From an uncultured Desulfocapsa sp. (lineage in GTDB: Bacteria; Desulfobacterota; Desulfobulbia; Desulfobulbales; Desulfocapsaceae), in assembly GCA_947311435.1 (NCBI GenBank), contig CAMZKT010000047.1:1-49283 (forward strand): DNA of 49,283 bases, written 5' to 3'. Positions 1-7,287 of the stretch are shown here, piece by piece; the first letter of the stretch is position 1, and each line of letters opens with the position of its first letter. Position numbers and translations under genes: made by a program. The notes under the pieces are model-generated. The model saw only the letters and a program-made list of their open reading frames with translations. It did not search any database and was not told the DNA's origin.

Positions 1-54
1 AAAGAAATCGCTGATACTATCCGCACAACAACTTTTCCAAAGAACAGAAGATGA
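1..54 (+). CDS. 3' end of an upstream gene (partial)
   Basis: Reading from base 1 gives 17 codons (KEIADTIRTTTFPKNRR) and then TGA at 52-54. That stop overlaps the ATG of the next gene as ATGA, an arrangement typical of translationally coupled genes in one operon. The fragment is too short to identify. It could also be a chance open stretch; the ATGA overlap is the main argument that it is real. Confidence 0.4.
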   Translation, partial: KEIADTIRTTTFPKNRR

Positions 55-1685
55 AGCTCTCTGCCATTATAAATCACGTACTCAATTGCATAATAACCAT
101 GTCTCTCTTTGAAAACTTCTCCGTTCTCTTTCAGGGAGGCCCAAAAAACATCAAAAGACGTCTTCTGCGTGATATTTTATTGATTCTTCTGCTGACGTCG
201 GCCGCAATTCTTATCATCGCTCTTCTTCAGGGATTTAAAAACAAGCAGCAGATTTCCACAGAACTTGTTACCAAGGCAAACAAACAGGCAGTAACTCATT
301 TCCAGTCATTTATAGAGCCACTGGCAAATACCCTGGTACTTCTTGGTAAATGGGGTGAGTCAGGCTTACTAAAATTGAATAGCGCGGAAATACTAGCGTC
401 CCAGTACCAGGCACTTATGGAGATTCATCCTCATATTCATGCCATATCCCTTGCCGATACAGATGGAAATATAACCCGTCTTTCCCATCACAACTCCCAA
501 TGGATGTTGTATCAAAATCACAATTCAAAAACAACTTCTTCCAAATGGGTGAATGGAAAGAGCATTGACAAACAGATAGTGAGAGCTGAGACCTTCAACC
601 TGTCTGAGGCTCCTTGGTTTAGGGGAGCATTAACTCTGAACTCTGATAAACAGTTTTTTTTCACTGCTCCGTATTCTCTTGAATCAACAGGAGAAAGAGG
701 GATAACAGCAAGTCTTCGTTGGATGAACAAGGATCACCCTGAAAGAACCTGTGTTTCAACTATTTCTTTTACCATGAAGGAGCTTATGAAGTTTATGGAA
801 CAGCTCCAAATCACGGCAAAAAGTAAAGTTGTGATTCTTCAGAAAGGTGCAACCCTTTTGAGCAACTTACGAAACAACTCTCCCGCTATTACAAATTCTG
901 AACAGCTTCTCACCACAGTAGTTACCTCGTTTAACAGTGGGTCTCTGGATACGAACACAGTATCCTCCATCAATGTGAATGGGAAAGCATGGCGGTTTGG
1001 GCTAATTCAGCTGCATGAAAATAACAATGATGTGTGGGTAGGTGTTGTAATTCCGGAGGATGAGATTTTTAAAGATTTCAGCGAGCAATGGCTACAATTT
1101 TCTGTAAGCATTGGAGCCATTCTTTTAATAGCCATCGCCATGGCTATTATTCTGGTTCTGAGGTATGGCCACCAACTTCGGGATCTACCACAACAACACA
1201 TTAGCATGCATGGTATTGAAAACGAAATTGGAGCATTAATCAATGCTGGCGAATCAACAACCCTGGAATTTAAATCCACCATGCGTACTAACCTGACAAC
1301 TGGTAAGAAAGGTAAAGAGATTGAAACTTCCTGGTTGAAAACTGTTGTTGCCTTTATGAATAGTGACGGAGGAATTCTCCTCATTGGTGTAAGTGACGAT
1401 GGAGAACTTCTAGGCACGGCAGCTGACAATTTTGCCAATGAAGACAAGTGCAGGCTACATTTTAAGAATATGTTAAACAGTCATATCGGTGCTGAATTTA
1501 CACGGTTTTTACATTTGAAGATTGTCAATATAAAAGGAAAAACCATACTTGTGATAGAATGTGAACGGGTTCGACGTCCAGTATTTTTATCTCTTGGCAA
1601 ACAGGAGGATTTTTATATTCGATCCGGTCCCTCAAGTATGAGGCTTTCCATGAGTCAGATGATTCAATATCTTGGTGAAAGGTAA
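51..1685 (+). CDS. Membrane sensor with periplasmic Cache-like domain and cytoplasmic AlbA_2 (Schlafen-type) domain
   Basis: The 544-residue protein has a basic N-terminus and a membrane helix at about residues 41-60. A periplasmic region of about 280 residues follows, with the style of a double Cache sensor (for example the LADTDGNITRLS segment near 134-145). A second helix lies at about 349-371. The cytoplasmic part, about 400-510, matches the AlbA_2 family (formerly AAA_4): an ESTTLEFKS motif, then a segment around 430-455 with AFMNSDGGILLIGVSDDG. There is no histidine kinase, GGDEF, EAL or HAMP domain, so AlbA_2 is the only visible output. The reaction is unknown; AlbA_2 domains are generally linked to nucleotide or nucleic-acid binding. 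The start overlaps the preceding stop as ATGA; an internal ATG at 99 would still keep both helices. Confidence 0.8.
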   Translation: MKLSAIINHVLNCIITMSLFENFSVLFQGGPKNIKRRLLRDILLILLLTSAAILIIALLQGFKNKQQISTELVTKANKQAVTHFQSFIEPLANTLVLLGKWGESGLLKLNSAEILASQYQALMEIHPHIHAISLADTDGNITRLSHHNSQWMLYQNHNSKTTSSKWVNGKSIDKQIVRAETFNLSEAPWFRGALTLNSDKQFFFTAPYSLESTGERGITASLRWMNKDHPERTCVSTISFTMKELMKFMEQLQITAKSKVVILQKGATLLSNLRNNSPAITNSEQLLTTVVTSFNSGSLDTNTVSSINVNGKAWRFGLIQLHENNNDVWVGVVIPEDEIFKDFSEQWLQFSVSIGAILLIAIAMAIILVLRYGHQLRDLPQQHISMHGIENEIGALINAGESTTLEFKSTMRTNLTTGKKGKEIETSWLKTVVAFMNSDGGILLIGVSDDGELLGTAADNFANEDKCRLHFKNMLNSHIGAEFTRFLHLKIVNIKGKTILVIECERVRRPVFLSLGKQEDFYIRSGPSSMRLSMSQMIQYLGER

Positions 1686-1688
1686 CTG

Positions 1689-1832
1689 CTCACAGGGAGA
1701 AGCGACTTGCATTTGAAAACCTACGAATCTGGAACTACTTACAGAATGCTGCAGGTTTTCGCAGGCAAGCTGGTGCCGTGTATTAATCATTCACAAACCG
1801 GCGCGACCGCGAAAAAATATGCCGCCTGTGAG
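1689..1832. repeat. Nested inverted repeats in the gap before the isomerase-like gene
   Basis: In the 188-base gap between two genes, CTCACAGG (1689-1696) pairs perfectly with CCTGTGAG (1825-1832). Nested inside, TTTTCGC (1756-1762) pairs with GCGAAAA (1809-1815), and GTGCCG (1773-1778) pairs with CGGCGC (1799-1804) with one G-U. The helices are compatible with each other, which suggests a folded RNA leader or a mobile-repeat remnant. I do not recognise a known riboswitch consensus. No T-run follows, so it is not a simple terminator. Confidence 0.35.
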
Positions 1833-1873
1833 TAAGAACTGTGAAAGATGATTTTTCCCTTATAAGGTGATAA

Positions 1874-2692
1874 ATGGCAACGAAAAAGAAGAAGTACGAA
1901 CACATAACCTCACGCTGTTTCGTCAACGCTCCCTGGTATGAACTTAAAAGCCATTATCTTGATATGTTTATCAATCATGGTATTCAGCCGGAAATAGGTC
2001 TGGAAGGTCTCTGCCTTTATGATGAGACCGAGGATGAATTCAAACGAATCTCCTCGATTCTACAAGAAAACAACCTGTCATGCACTTTACATGCCCCGTT
2101 TTTTGATCTTGCTCCTGGAGCCTTGGATCCTGTAATCTTACAGGCCAGCCGAAATAAACTCCGTAAGGCCTTCAGATTGATAGCAGTTTTCAAACCAAAA
2201 GTAATCGTCTGCCATTTGCATTTTGAGTAGAACAAACAAGGGTACAAGTGGGACAAATGGAAAGAGACATCTCTTGCAACTTGGCGGGAGCTTGTCCAAA
2301 TTGCCGCCAGTGAAGAATGTATCCTTATGCTGGAAAACACCTATGAGAATACTCCTAAAGCCCACGAGGCTCTTTTCTCTTCTTTGAACTCCCCGCATGC
2401 ACAATTTTGCCTGGATGTTGGACACCTTATGAGTTTTGCTAAAACACCGTGGCAGAACTGGCTTCCCAAACTTACTCCATGGCTTGGTCAACTCCACCTG
2501 CACGATAATGACGGGACCAATGATCAACATCTGGGTTTAGGACTTGGAAATTTTCATTTCAAAGAATTTTTTACATTTCTCTCAAAAAATAATCTCCACC
2601 CGATTGTCACGCTTGAACCCCACAGTGAAGATGATTTGTGGCAGACTCTGGAGTTTCTTGATGACACGGGGTATTTAGATCAAATATCGTGA
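1874..2692 (+). pseudogene. Sugar phosphate isomerase/epimerase-like TIM barrel, interrupted by an in-frame amber codon
   Basis: One continuous frame runs from ATG 1874 to TGA 2690-2692 (272 codons), broken only by TAG at 2228-2230 (codon 119). Both halves read as a xylose-isomerase-like TIM barrel (AP endonuclease 2 superfamily). The first half carries CTLHAPFFDL and ends in VCHLHFE. The second carries the acidic and histidine metal-ligand motifs LENTYENTP, CLDVGHL, LHLHDNDG and VTLEPHS. The region after the stop (NKQGYKWDKWKETSLATW) keeps good coding character with no frameshift, so the change looks recent. It could be a nonsense mutation, a sequencing error or readthrough. TAG serves as an ordinary stop in several neighbouring genes (fliF, fliR, flhA, flgI), which argues against general reassignment. 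The substrate cannot be predicted. Confidence 0.75.
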
Positions 2693-2804
2693 AGAGTCGC
2701 CTCCTTTAAGGCCTTGTGAGTCCTCGCTTGTCGGGGTACTATACTCATGATCAGCTACAATACAAATACCAAAACTCAGAACTGAATTGCTCAAGGAGAA
2801 CATT

Positions 2805-3146
2805 ATGAATTCTGCAAATATCTTAAAAGATGTAAGTTATGGCGACAATAAACCAAAGATCTCGCTTTTACTCGAAACAAGAACTTCCAAGGAGATTCGA
2901 ATTGTTTTTGAAAAGGATCAATATATGAAGGAACACCAGACACCGCATCCCATTACTGTTGAAATGGTGGAAGGAAACCTTGACTTTGGCATTGAAGGTA
3001 CAGTGCACAACCTGGTAAAGGGTGACATTCTCAGTCTGGAAGGTGGTGTCCCTCATGACTTGCTTGCGAAATCCAGGTGTATCGTGAGACTCAGTCTCAG
3101 CAAAGCAGATACGCTTCAGCGGGTTGAGGATGTTATTAAGCTGTAA
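2805..3146 (+). CDS. Small cupin-domain protein
   Basis: This 113-residue protein is a single-domain cupin. The segment from about 40 to 100 has the alternating short beta-strand pattern with HQTPHPITVEMVEGNLDFGIEG and then a glycine-rich turn before GGVPHDLLAKS, so the two-motif beta-barrel with histidine metal ligands is visible. The ATG at 2805 is preferred because AAGGAG lies six bases upstream; an in-frame TTG at 2787 sits before that ribosome site and is unlikely. Substrate and reaction are unknown. Proteins of this size often bind a small ligand or detoxify. Confidence 0.7.
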   Translation: MNSANILKDVSYGDNKPKISLLLETRTSKEIRIVFEKDQYMKEHQTPHPITVEMVEGNLDFGIEGTVHNLVKGDILSLEGGVPHDLLAKSRCIVRLSLSKADTLQRVEDVIKL

Positions 3147-3225
3147 AGAAGAGTCTGAGATGGCGACAAGTGTAGCGGTCCAGGAAAATATCCTGTGCCG
3201 TTACAAAATAGAAATGAAATAACAA

Positions 3226-4476
3226 ATGAATACCTGGTTACTCTTTATATTGCTTTTCCTTATAGGCAACTATTTGCTGGAACAGATCCTGTCTTTCCTG
3301 AATATTAAGGCATTATCCAGTAAAGTTCCGGCCGAATTTCAAGACATAATTGACTCCGACGAGTATCGCAAGTCGCAGGAGTACACAAAAGTGTCAAGCC
3401 AGTTTGGACTGGTACAATCGACAATTAATACACTGATTGTTGTCTTTTTTCTTCTGGCCGGAGGGTTCAATTATTTGGACACTTTTGTTCGTGGTTTTGG
3501 TCAAGGATCCATTGTAAACGGAATACTCTACATTGCCATCCTTGGTTTGTTAAGTTCGCTACTTTCGCTGCCCTTCAGTATATATTCAACATTCGTTATT
3601 GAAGAACGGTTCGGATTCAACACCACAACTCTGAAAACATTTTGTACCGATATTTTCAAAGGACTTTTTCTGGCAATACTCATTGGGACTCCAATACTTG
3701 CTCTTGTTCTTTGGTTTTTTGAAACCACTGGTGAATGGGCATGGATTTACTGCTGGCTAGGCGTAACAGTTTTCAGCATTACATTGCAGTTTCTTGCACC
3801 TGTGTTGATAATGCCTCTCTTTAATAAATTTACACCACTCAATGATGGGGCGCTGAAAGAGAAAGTACTCGATTTTGCCAAAGAATCATCTTTTAACATC
3901 CAAGGTGTTTATACCATGGATGGCTCTAAAAGATCCAATAAACTCAATGCCTTTTTTACAGGGTTTGGTAAATTTAGAAAGATCGTTTTTTACGATACCC
4001 TACTAAAAAAACTCGATGACAATGAACTCATAGCAGTACTTGCTCATGAAATGGGACACTACAGGCATCACCATATACTGTCAATGATGCTCATATCCAT
4101 TTGTCAGACAGGGCTTCTCTTTTTTCTACTTTCTCTTTTTTTAGAAAATGAAAATCTATTTGCAGCATTTCAGATGGAACAGATTTCTGTCTATGGCGCA
4201 TTAGTCTTTTTTTCCTTTATTTTTTCTCCAATCAATCTCTTCCTCGGGATTGCTGTCAACATACTTAGCCGCAGAAATGAATACCAGGCGGATCGCTACT
4301 CAGCAAAAACAAACTGTCGTGGAAAGGCATTAATGACCGGACTCAAAAAACTCTCCATTGTAAACCTGTCTAATCTTACTCCACATCCAGCGATGGTCTT
4401 TTTCCATTACAGCCACCCTCCAGTACTAAAAAGATTATATTCCTTGGGAAAACAAGTTAATATGACAAATGGATAA
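3226..4476 (+). CDS. M48-family zinc metalloprotease, Ste24 / CAAX prenyl protease 1-like
   Basis: This 416-residue integral membrane protease has several membrane helices. The zinc site is H274-E275-M-G-H278 (LAHEMGHYRHHH), and the third ligand is in NEYQADRYSA (E352). The N-terminal half carries the Ste24-type region with EERFGFNTTTLKTF and the GVYTMDGSKRSNKLNAFFTGFG segment, which is typical of bacterial Ste24 homologues, so the family call is firm. Bacterial members are thought to act in membrane-protein quality control, because protein prenylation is absent; the substrate here is unknown. The gene ends just before a long inverted repeat shared with the convergent nuclease gene. Confidence 0.9.
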   Translation: MNTWLLFILLFLIGNYLLEQILSFLNIKALSSKVPAEFQDIIDSDEYRKSQEYTKVSSQFGLVQSTINTLIVVFFLLAGGFNYLDTFVRGFGQGSIVNGILYIAILGLLSSLLSLPFSIYSTFVIEERFGFNTTTLKTFCTDIFKGLFLAILIGTPILALVLWFFETTGEWAWIYCWLGVTVFSITLQFLAPVLIMPLFNKFTPLNDGALKEKVLDFAKESSFNIQGVYTMDGSKRSNKLNAFFTGFGKFRKIVFYDTLLKKLDDNELIAVLAHEMGHYRHHHILSMMLISICQTGLLFFLLSLFLENENLFAAFQMEQISVYGALVFFSFIFSPINLFLGIAVNILSRRNEYQADRYSAKTNCRGKALMTGLKKLSIVNLSNLTPHPAMVFFHYSHPPVLKRLYSLGKQVNMTNG

Positions 4477-4480
4477 GACC

Positions 4481-4508
4481 TTTAGAAAAAAATCGGATTT
4501 TTTCTAAA
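4481..4508. terminator. Bidirectional terminator-like inverted repeat between convergent genes
   Basis: TTTAGAAAAAA (4481-4491) is the exact reverse complement of TTTTTTCTAAA (4498-4508), with a six-base loop. It fills the space between the Ste24-like stop codon (4476) and the stop of the minus-strand nuclease gene (4509). A symmetric A/T-rich hairpin between convergent genes fits a terminator working on both strands, though the stem is poor in G-C pairs. Confidence 0.6.
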
Positions 4509-5084
4509 TCATCTTTTCTTATGGTACCGCTTCCACTCCCATGGTGGAACCGGTGACCGATCGTGCCATAAACCAATCTTCTTTTTACGGGCTTCTTTTT
4601 CATAGCTGTACCATCTGTCACAGATTGCTTCTTTGCAGTAATAGATATGGACCCAGGCAAGACCATTTTTAAGTAATTCTTCATTGAGTGATCGGCCATC
4701 AGCCATTGTTACAATGGCAACCATTCGCCCGTATTTATCCCAATCTTTTACCTCTAATTGAACAGTCTGGTTACGTACAAATTGTGATGTTAATTTTTTT
4801 GCAGCTTTCGAATATCTTTGAAAATACTCCGGTGTATCAATCCCCCAAAGTCTCACCTTTACCATTTCTGAGCGAATTTGAACTGTTAACGAATCTCCAT
4901 CAATTATTCTTTTCACATTCGCCACATACTGTTGCCTGTCAGCAGCCAAGCAGGAAACTCCTGCGAAAACACAGACAGTGACCAAAAATATAGATTTACT
5001 GAAAATCCAGTTAATTGAGCTTGTTCTTTGAATGCTTGCTTGCATATCAAAGCATGTCGTTTTTAAATATGAATTTTTACTCAT
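4509..5084 (-). CDS. Exported thermonuclease-like (SNase) protein
   Basis: The 191-residue protein has a long N-terminal region with a hydrophobic stretch (SIFLVTVCVFAGVSCLA, about 31-47), consistent with a signal peptide or membrane anchor. The OB-fold SNase domain follows. It shows IDGDSLTV, VRLWGIDTPEYFQRYSKAA and DKYGRMVAIV, which carry the arginine, aspartate and glutamate residues expected at the calcium-dependent active site, and ends in the NGLAWVHIYY and KKIGLWHDRSPVPPWEWK segments usual for the family. Likely function is extracytoplasmic phosphodiester cleavage of DNA or RNA. An alternative ATG at codon 14 would still leave the hydrophobic segment. Confidence 0.88.
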   Translation of the reverse strand: MSKNSYLKTTCFDMQASIQRTSSINWIFSKSIFLVTVCVFAGVSCLAADRQQYVANVKRIIDGDSLTVQIRSEMVKVRLWGIDTPEYFQRYSKAAKKLTSQFVRNQTVQLEVKDWDKYGRMVAIVTMADGRSLNEELLKNGLAWVHIYYCKEAICDRWYSYEKEARKKKIGLWHDRSPVPPWEWKRYHKKR

Positions 5085-5249
5085 TGTGTATGCCTACTAT
5101 TTGAATTTATTTGAAAAAGGATAAAAATCGCCTTGTTTTTCATTCGCTTCCTGTGATAAACTTAGACGTAGTAATTATTTTTATAGATAGGAAGCCCCAA
5201 AGCATATAGCATCAACTAAACTCCTTTCAATGTAGAATTGCTTTTTTAA

Positions 5250-5747
5250 ATGCCACGTAAAGATAACAAACTATCTCATACTGAAGAGGAAACACGCGAG
5301 TTTCTTTTGAGCCTCTCTCTTTTTGAAAGCTTCGACATAGACGAGCTTTCGCTACTAGCCAGGCATATGAGTTATATCCAGTTACAACGAGGAGAATTTC
5401 TTTTTGTCGAAGGCGACAAAGGTGATTTTATGGGTTTTGTTGTTCACGGAGTCCTTGAGGTAATGAAGAAATCGGCCTCTGGAGAAAATATTACAATCGC
5501 CCGATTGGCCAGAGGCAGCTCCATTGGTGAAATGTCCATCATTGACAAATCTCCCAGATCAGCAACAGTGGTTTCAAGACAAGCGACAACCATGCTAACC
5601 TTAACCTTAAAGGGTTTTGAGAAACTCCTGGCTAAATCTCCAACAACAGCAGTAAAGATAATCAGAAAAATTGCACGTCTCTTGAGTTTGAACATGCGGA
5701 GGACTTCAAGTAAACTTGCTGATTTATTGAACACTAATCCGACATAA
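5250..5747 (+). CDS. Cyclic nucleotide-binding domain protein (no DNA-binding domain)
   Basis: The 165-residue protein is almost entirely a cNMP-binding (CAP_ED) domain. It has RGEFLFVEGDKGDFMGFVVHGVLEV, then the phosphate-binding cassette region RLARGSSIGEMSIIDKSPRSATVV (about 85-108), with the GE and R-S-A-T residues typical of a nucleotide pocket. The C-terminal helix (AVKIIRKIARLLSLNMRRTS) is where Crp/Fnr proteins would continue into a winged helix, but the protein stops there. It is therefore a stand-alone sensor that probably acts by protein contact. It lies 37 bases upstream of the sigma-54 activator gene on the same strand, so the two may be co-expressed and functionally linked. Confidence 0.85.
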   Translation: MPRKDNKLSHTEEETREFLLSLSLFESFDIDELSLLARHMSYIQLQRGEFLFVEGDKGDFMGFVVHGVLEVMKKSASGENITIARLARGSSIGEMSIIDKSPRSATVVSRQATTMLTLTLKGFEKLLAKSPTTAVKIIRKIARLLSLNMRRTSSKLADLLNTNPT

Positions 5748-5784
5748 TTACTTTCAAGGTTTATTACTATTATAAATTGGGATC

Positions 5785-7272
5785 ATGCAGCCATCTCTTA
5801 CCATACTTTTTGCAGACCGCAGCCCGGAAAAACAGTCGGGATGCTTAGCTCTCTTTGAAGAATATCCGTCTTCTAATATACATTTCTGTTCAAAAAAAGA
5901 AGAGCTCATAATTGATATCGATTCTCTTCGGCCTGACATTCTCTTTCTTGATGTTTTACTCTGGCCTGAGCAAGAGGGGTTAACAACGCTGGACAACATT
6001 CGAGAAAAGTATTCTCAACTCCTCGTTATTGCGGTTATCCCCCATGATGCCCCACACCTCGAACAGGAAATCATAAAAAGAGATCTTTTCTTTTATGTTA
6101 CAACACCATATGAGGCAACAGAGATACAACTGGCCCTAAAACGTGCCACCACTAAACTAAACCTGATCCCTCCCGCTCAAAAGAAATCCGCTTCAAAAAG
6201 GTTGCCTCCGTTTTATGGAATCATTGGAGAAACGAAGGTGATGCAGAACTTATTTTCTCTCATCAAGAAAGTCGCAAATGACGATCTTGCGACTGTACTG
6301 GTTCGTGGTGAATCAGGAACCGGGAAAGAACTCGTTGCCAAGGCTATCCATCAACACTCTAACAGAAAAGACAACCATTTTGTTCCTGTTAATTGTGCCG
6401 CAATTCCTGATGATCTGCTTGAAAGTGAATTGTTTGGATACACAAAAGGCGCTTTTACAGGTGCAGTACACAATAAAACAGGAAGAATCCAATATGCACA
6501 CAAGGGAACTCTCTTTCTTGATGAAATTGGAGACATGAAACCATCCCTCCAGGCAAAACTACTACGAGTTCTTCAGGAGAAAGAATTCGAACCCGTAGGA
6601 AGTCTCAAGGCAACACCTGTTGATACTCGTATAGTCGCAGCTACTCATTGCGACCTTGAGATGCTTGTGTCAGACGGAAAATTTCGTGAAGATCTCTATT
6701 ACAGGATTTCAGTTATTCCCCTATCTATTCCCCCCTTAAAAGACCGAAAAGAAGATATACCTATCCTGATAGACTCCTTCATGCGACTGCATGCTACTCA
6801 CAGGGGCAGGGAGAAATTTACCATACCGATGCCAGTTATGGCAGCTCTTCTCACATACGACTGGAGAGGGAATGTGAGGGAACTGGAAAACCTTGTTCAA
6901 CAACTTGCAATACTCAGTGGTGGCCAAGAAGTTCAACTCACCGACCTTCCGGAACGAATCATTCAGGACTTCAATCCAAAAGAAGTCGATCATAAGAAAA
7001 TTGAGTCGATACTAGCGTTAGTAGCAGAAGATGGAATTATCCACAATACTGATCAAAAGTCATCGAAATCCATAATTCCTTCCGTGTCTAGCTGGGAAGA
7101 CGGACAGGTTGATTTTAAAAAGCTCATTAATGATTACGAATCTCAGTTAATCATCAAGGCCATGAAGATGACCGATGGGAACAAGAAGGAAGCAGCAAAG
7201 CTGCTGAATTTGAAACGAACCACATTATTGGAAAAAATTAAGAAAAAGGAATTGCAGGGAATGTGGGATTGA
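5785..7272 (+). CDS. NtrC-family sigma-54-dependent transcriptional activator with imperfect receiver
   Basis: The 495-residue protein has three parts. The N-terminal receiver-like domain (1-120) keeps an aspartate at D56 (DILFLD), but the conserved lysine before proline is threonine (T107 in VTTPYE) and only one early acidic residue (D11) is seen. The AAA+ domain (about 143-375) has Walker A GESGTGKE (175-182), the sigma-54 contact loop GAFTGA (222-227), Walker B GTLFLDEIGD (241-250) and WRGNVRELENL. A Fis-type HTH is at the C-terminus (about 455-490, NKKEAAKLLNLKRTTLLEKI). It should open sigma-54 promoters. Three such promoters lie downstream in the flagellar locus, so it is a good candidate for the flagellar master activator (FlrC/FleQ role), by inference only. 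No partner kinase is adjacent. Confidence 0.9.
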   Translation: MQPSLTILFADRSPEKQSGCLALFEEYPSSNIHFCSKKEELIIDIDSLRPDILFLDVLLWPEQEGLTTLDNIREKYSQLLVIAVIPHDAPHLEQEIIKRDLFFYVTTPYEATEIQLALKRATTKLNLIPPAQKKSASKRLPPFYGIIGETKVMQNLFSLIKKVANDDLATVLVRGESGTGKELVAKAIHQHSNRKDNHFVPVNCAAIPDDLLESELFGYTKGAFTGAVHNKTGRIQYAHKGTLFLDEIGDMKPSLQAKLLRVLQEKEFEPVGSLKATPVDTRIVAATHCDLEMLVSDGKFREDLYYRISVIPLSIPPLKDRKEDIPILIDSFMRLHATHRGREKFTIPMPVMAALLTYDWRGNVRELENLVQQLAILSGGQEVQLTDLPERIIQDFNPKEVDHKKIESILALVAEDGIIHNTDQKSSKSIIPSVSSWEDGQVDFKKLINDYESQLIIKAMKMTDGNKKEAAKLLNLKRTTLLEKIKKKELQGMWD

Positions 7273-7287
7273 GTAGTTAGTTTATCT

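Noticed and set aside
456-463. GCCGATAC inside the Cache-AlbA_2 gene as a sigma-28 -10 element
   Set aside because: It lies within a coding region, with no TAAA at a suitable distance upstream.
2228-2230. TAG as a pyrrolysine codon
   Set aside because: TAG is a normal stop for fliF, the motE-like gene, fliR, flhA, flgI and the mogA-like gene here, and no pyl gene is in the window. Kept only as a possibility in the findings.
5189-5204. GG-N10-GC sequence as a sigma-54 promoter before the cNMP-binding gene
   Set aside because: Spacing fits, but the -12 half is AAGC in place of TTGC and the -24 half is poor.
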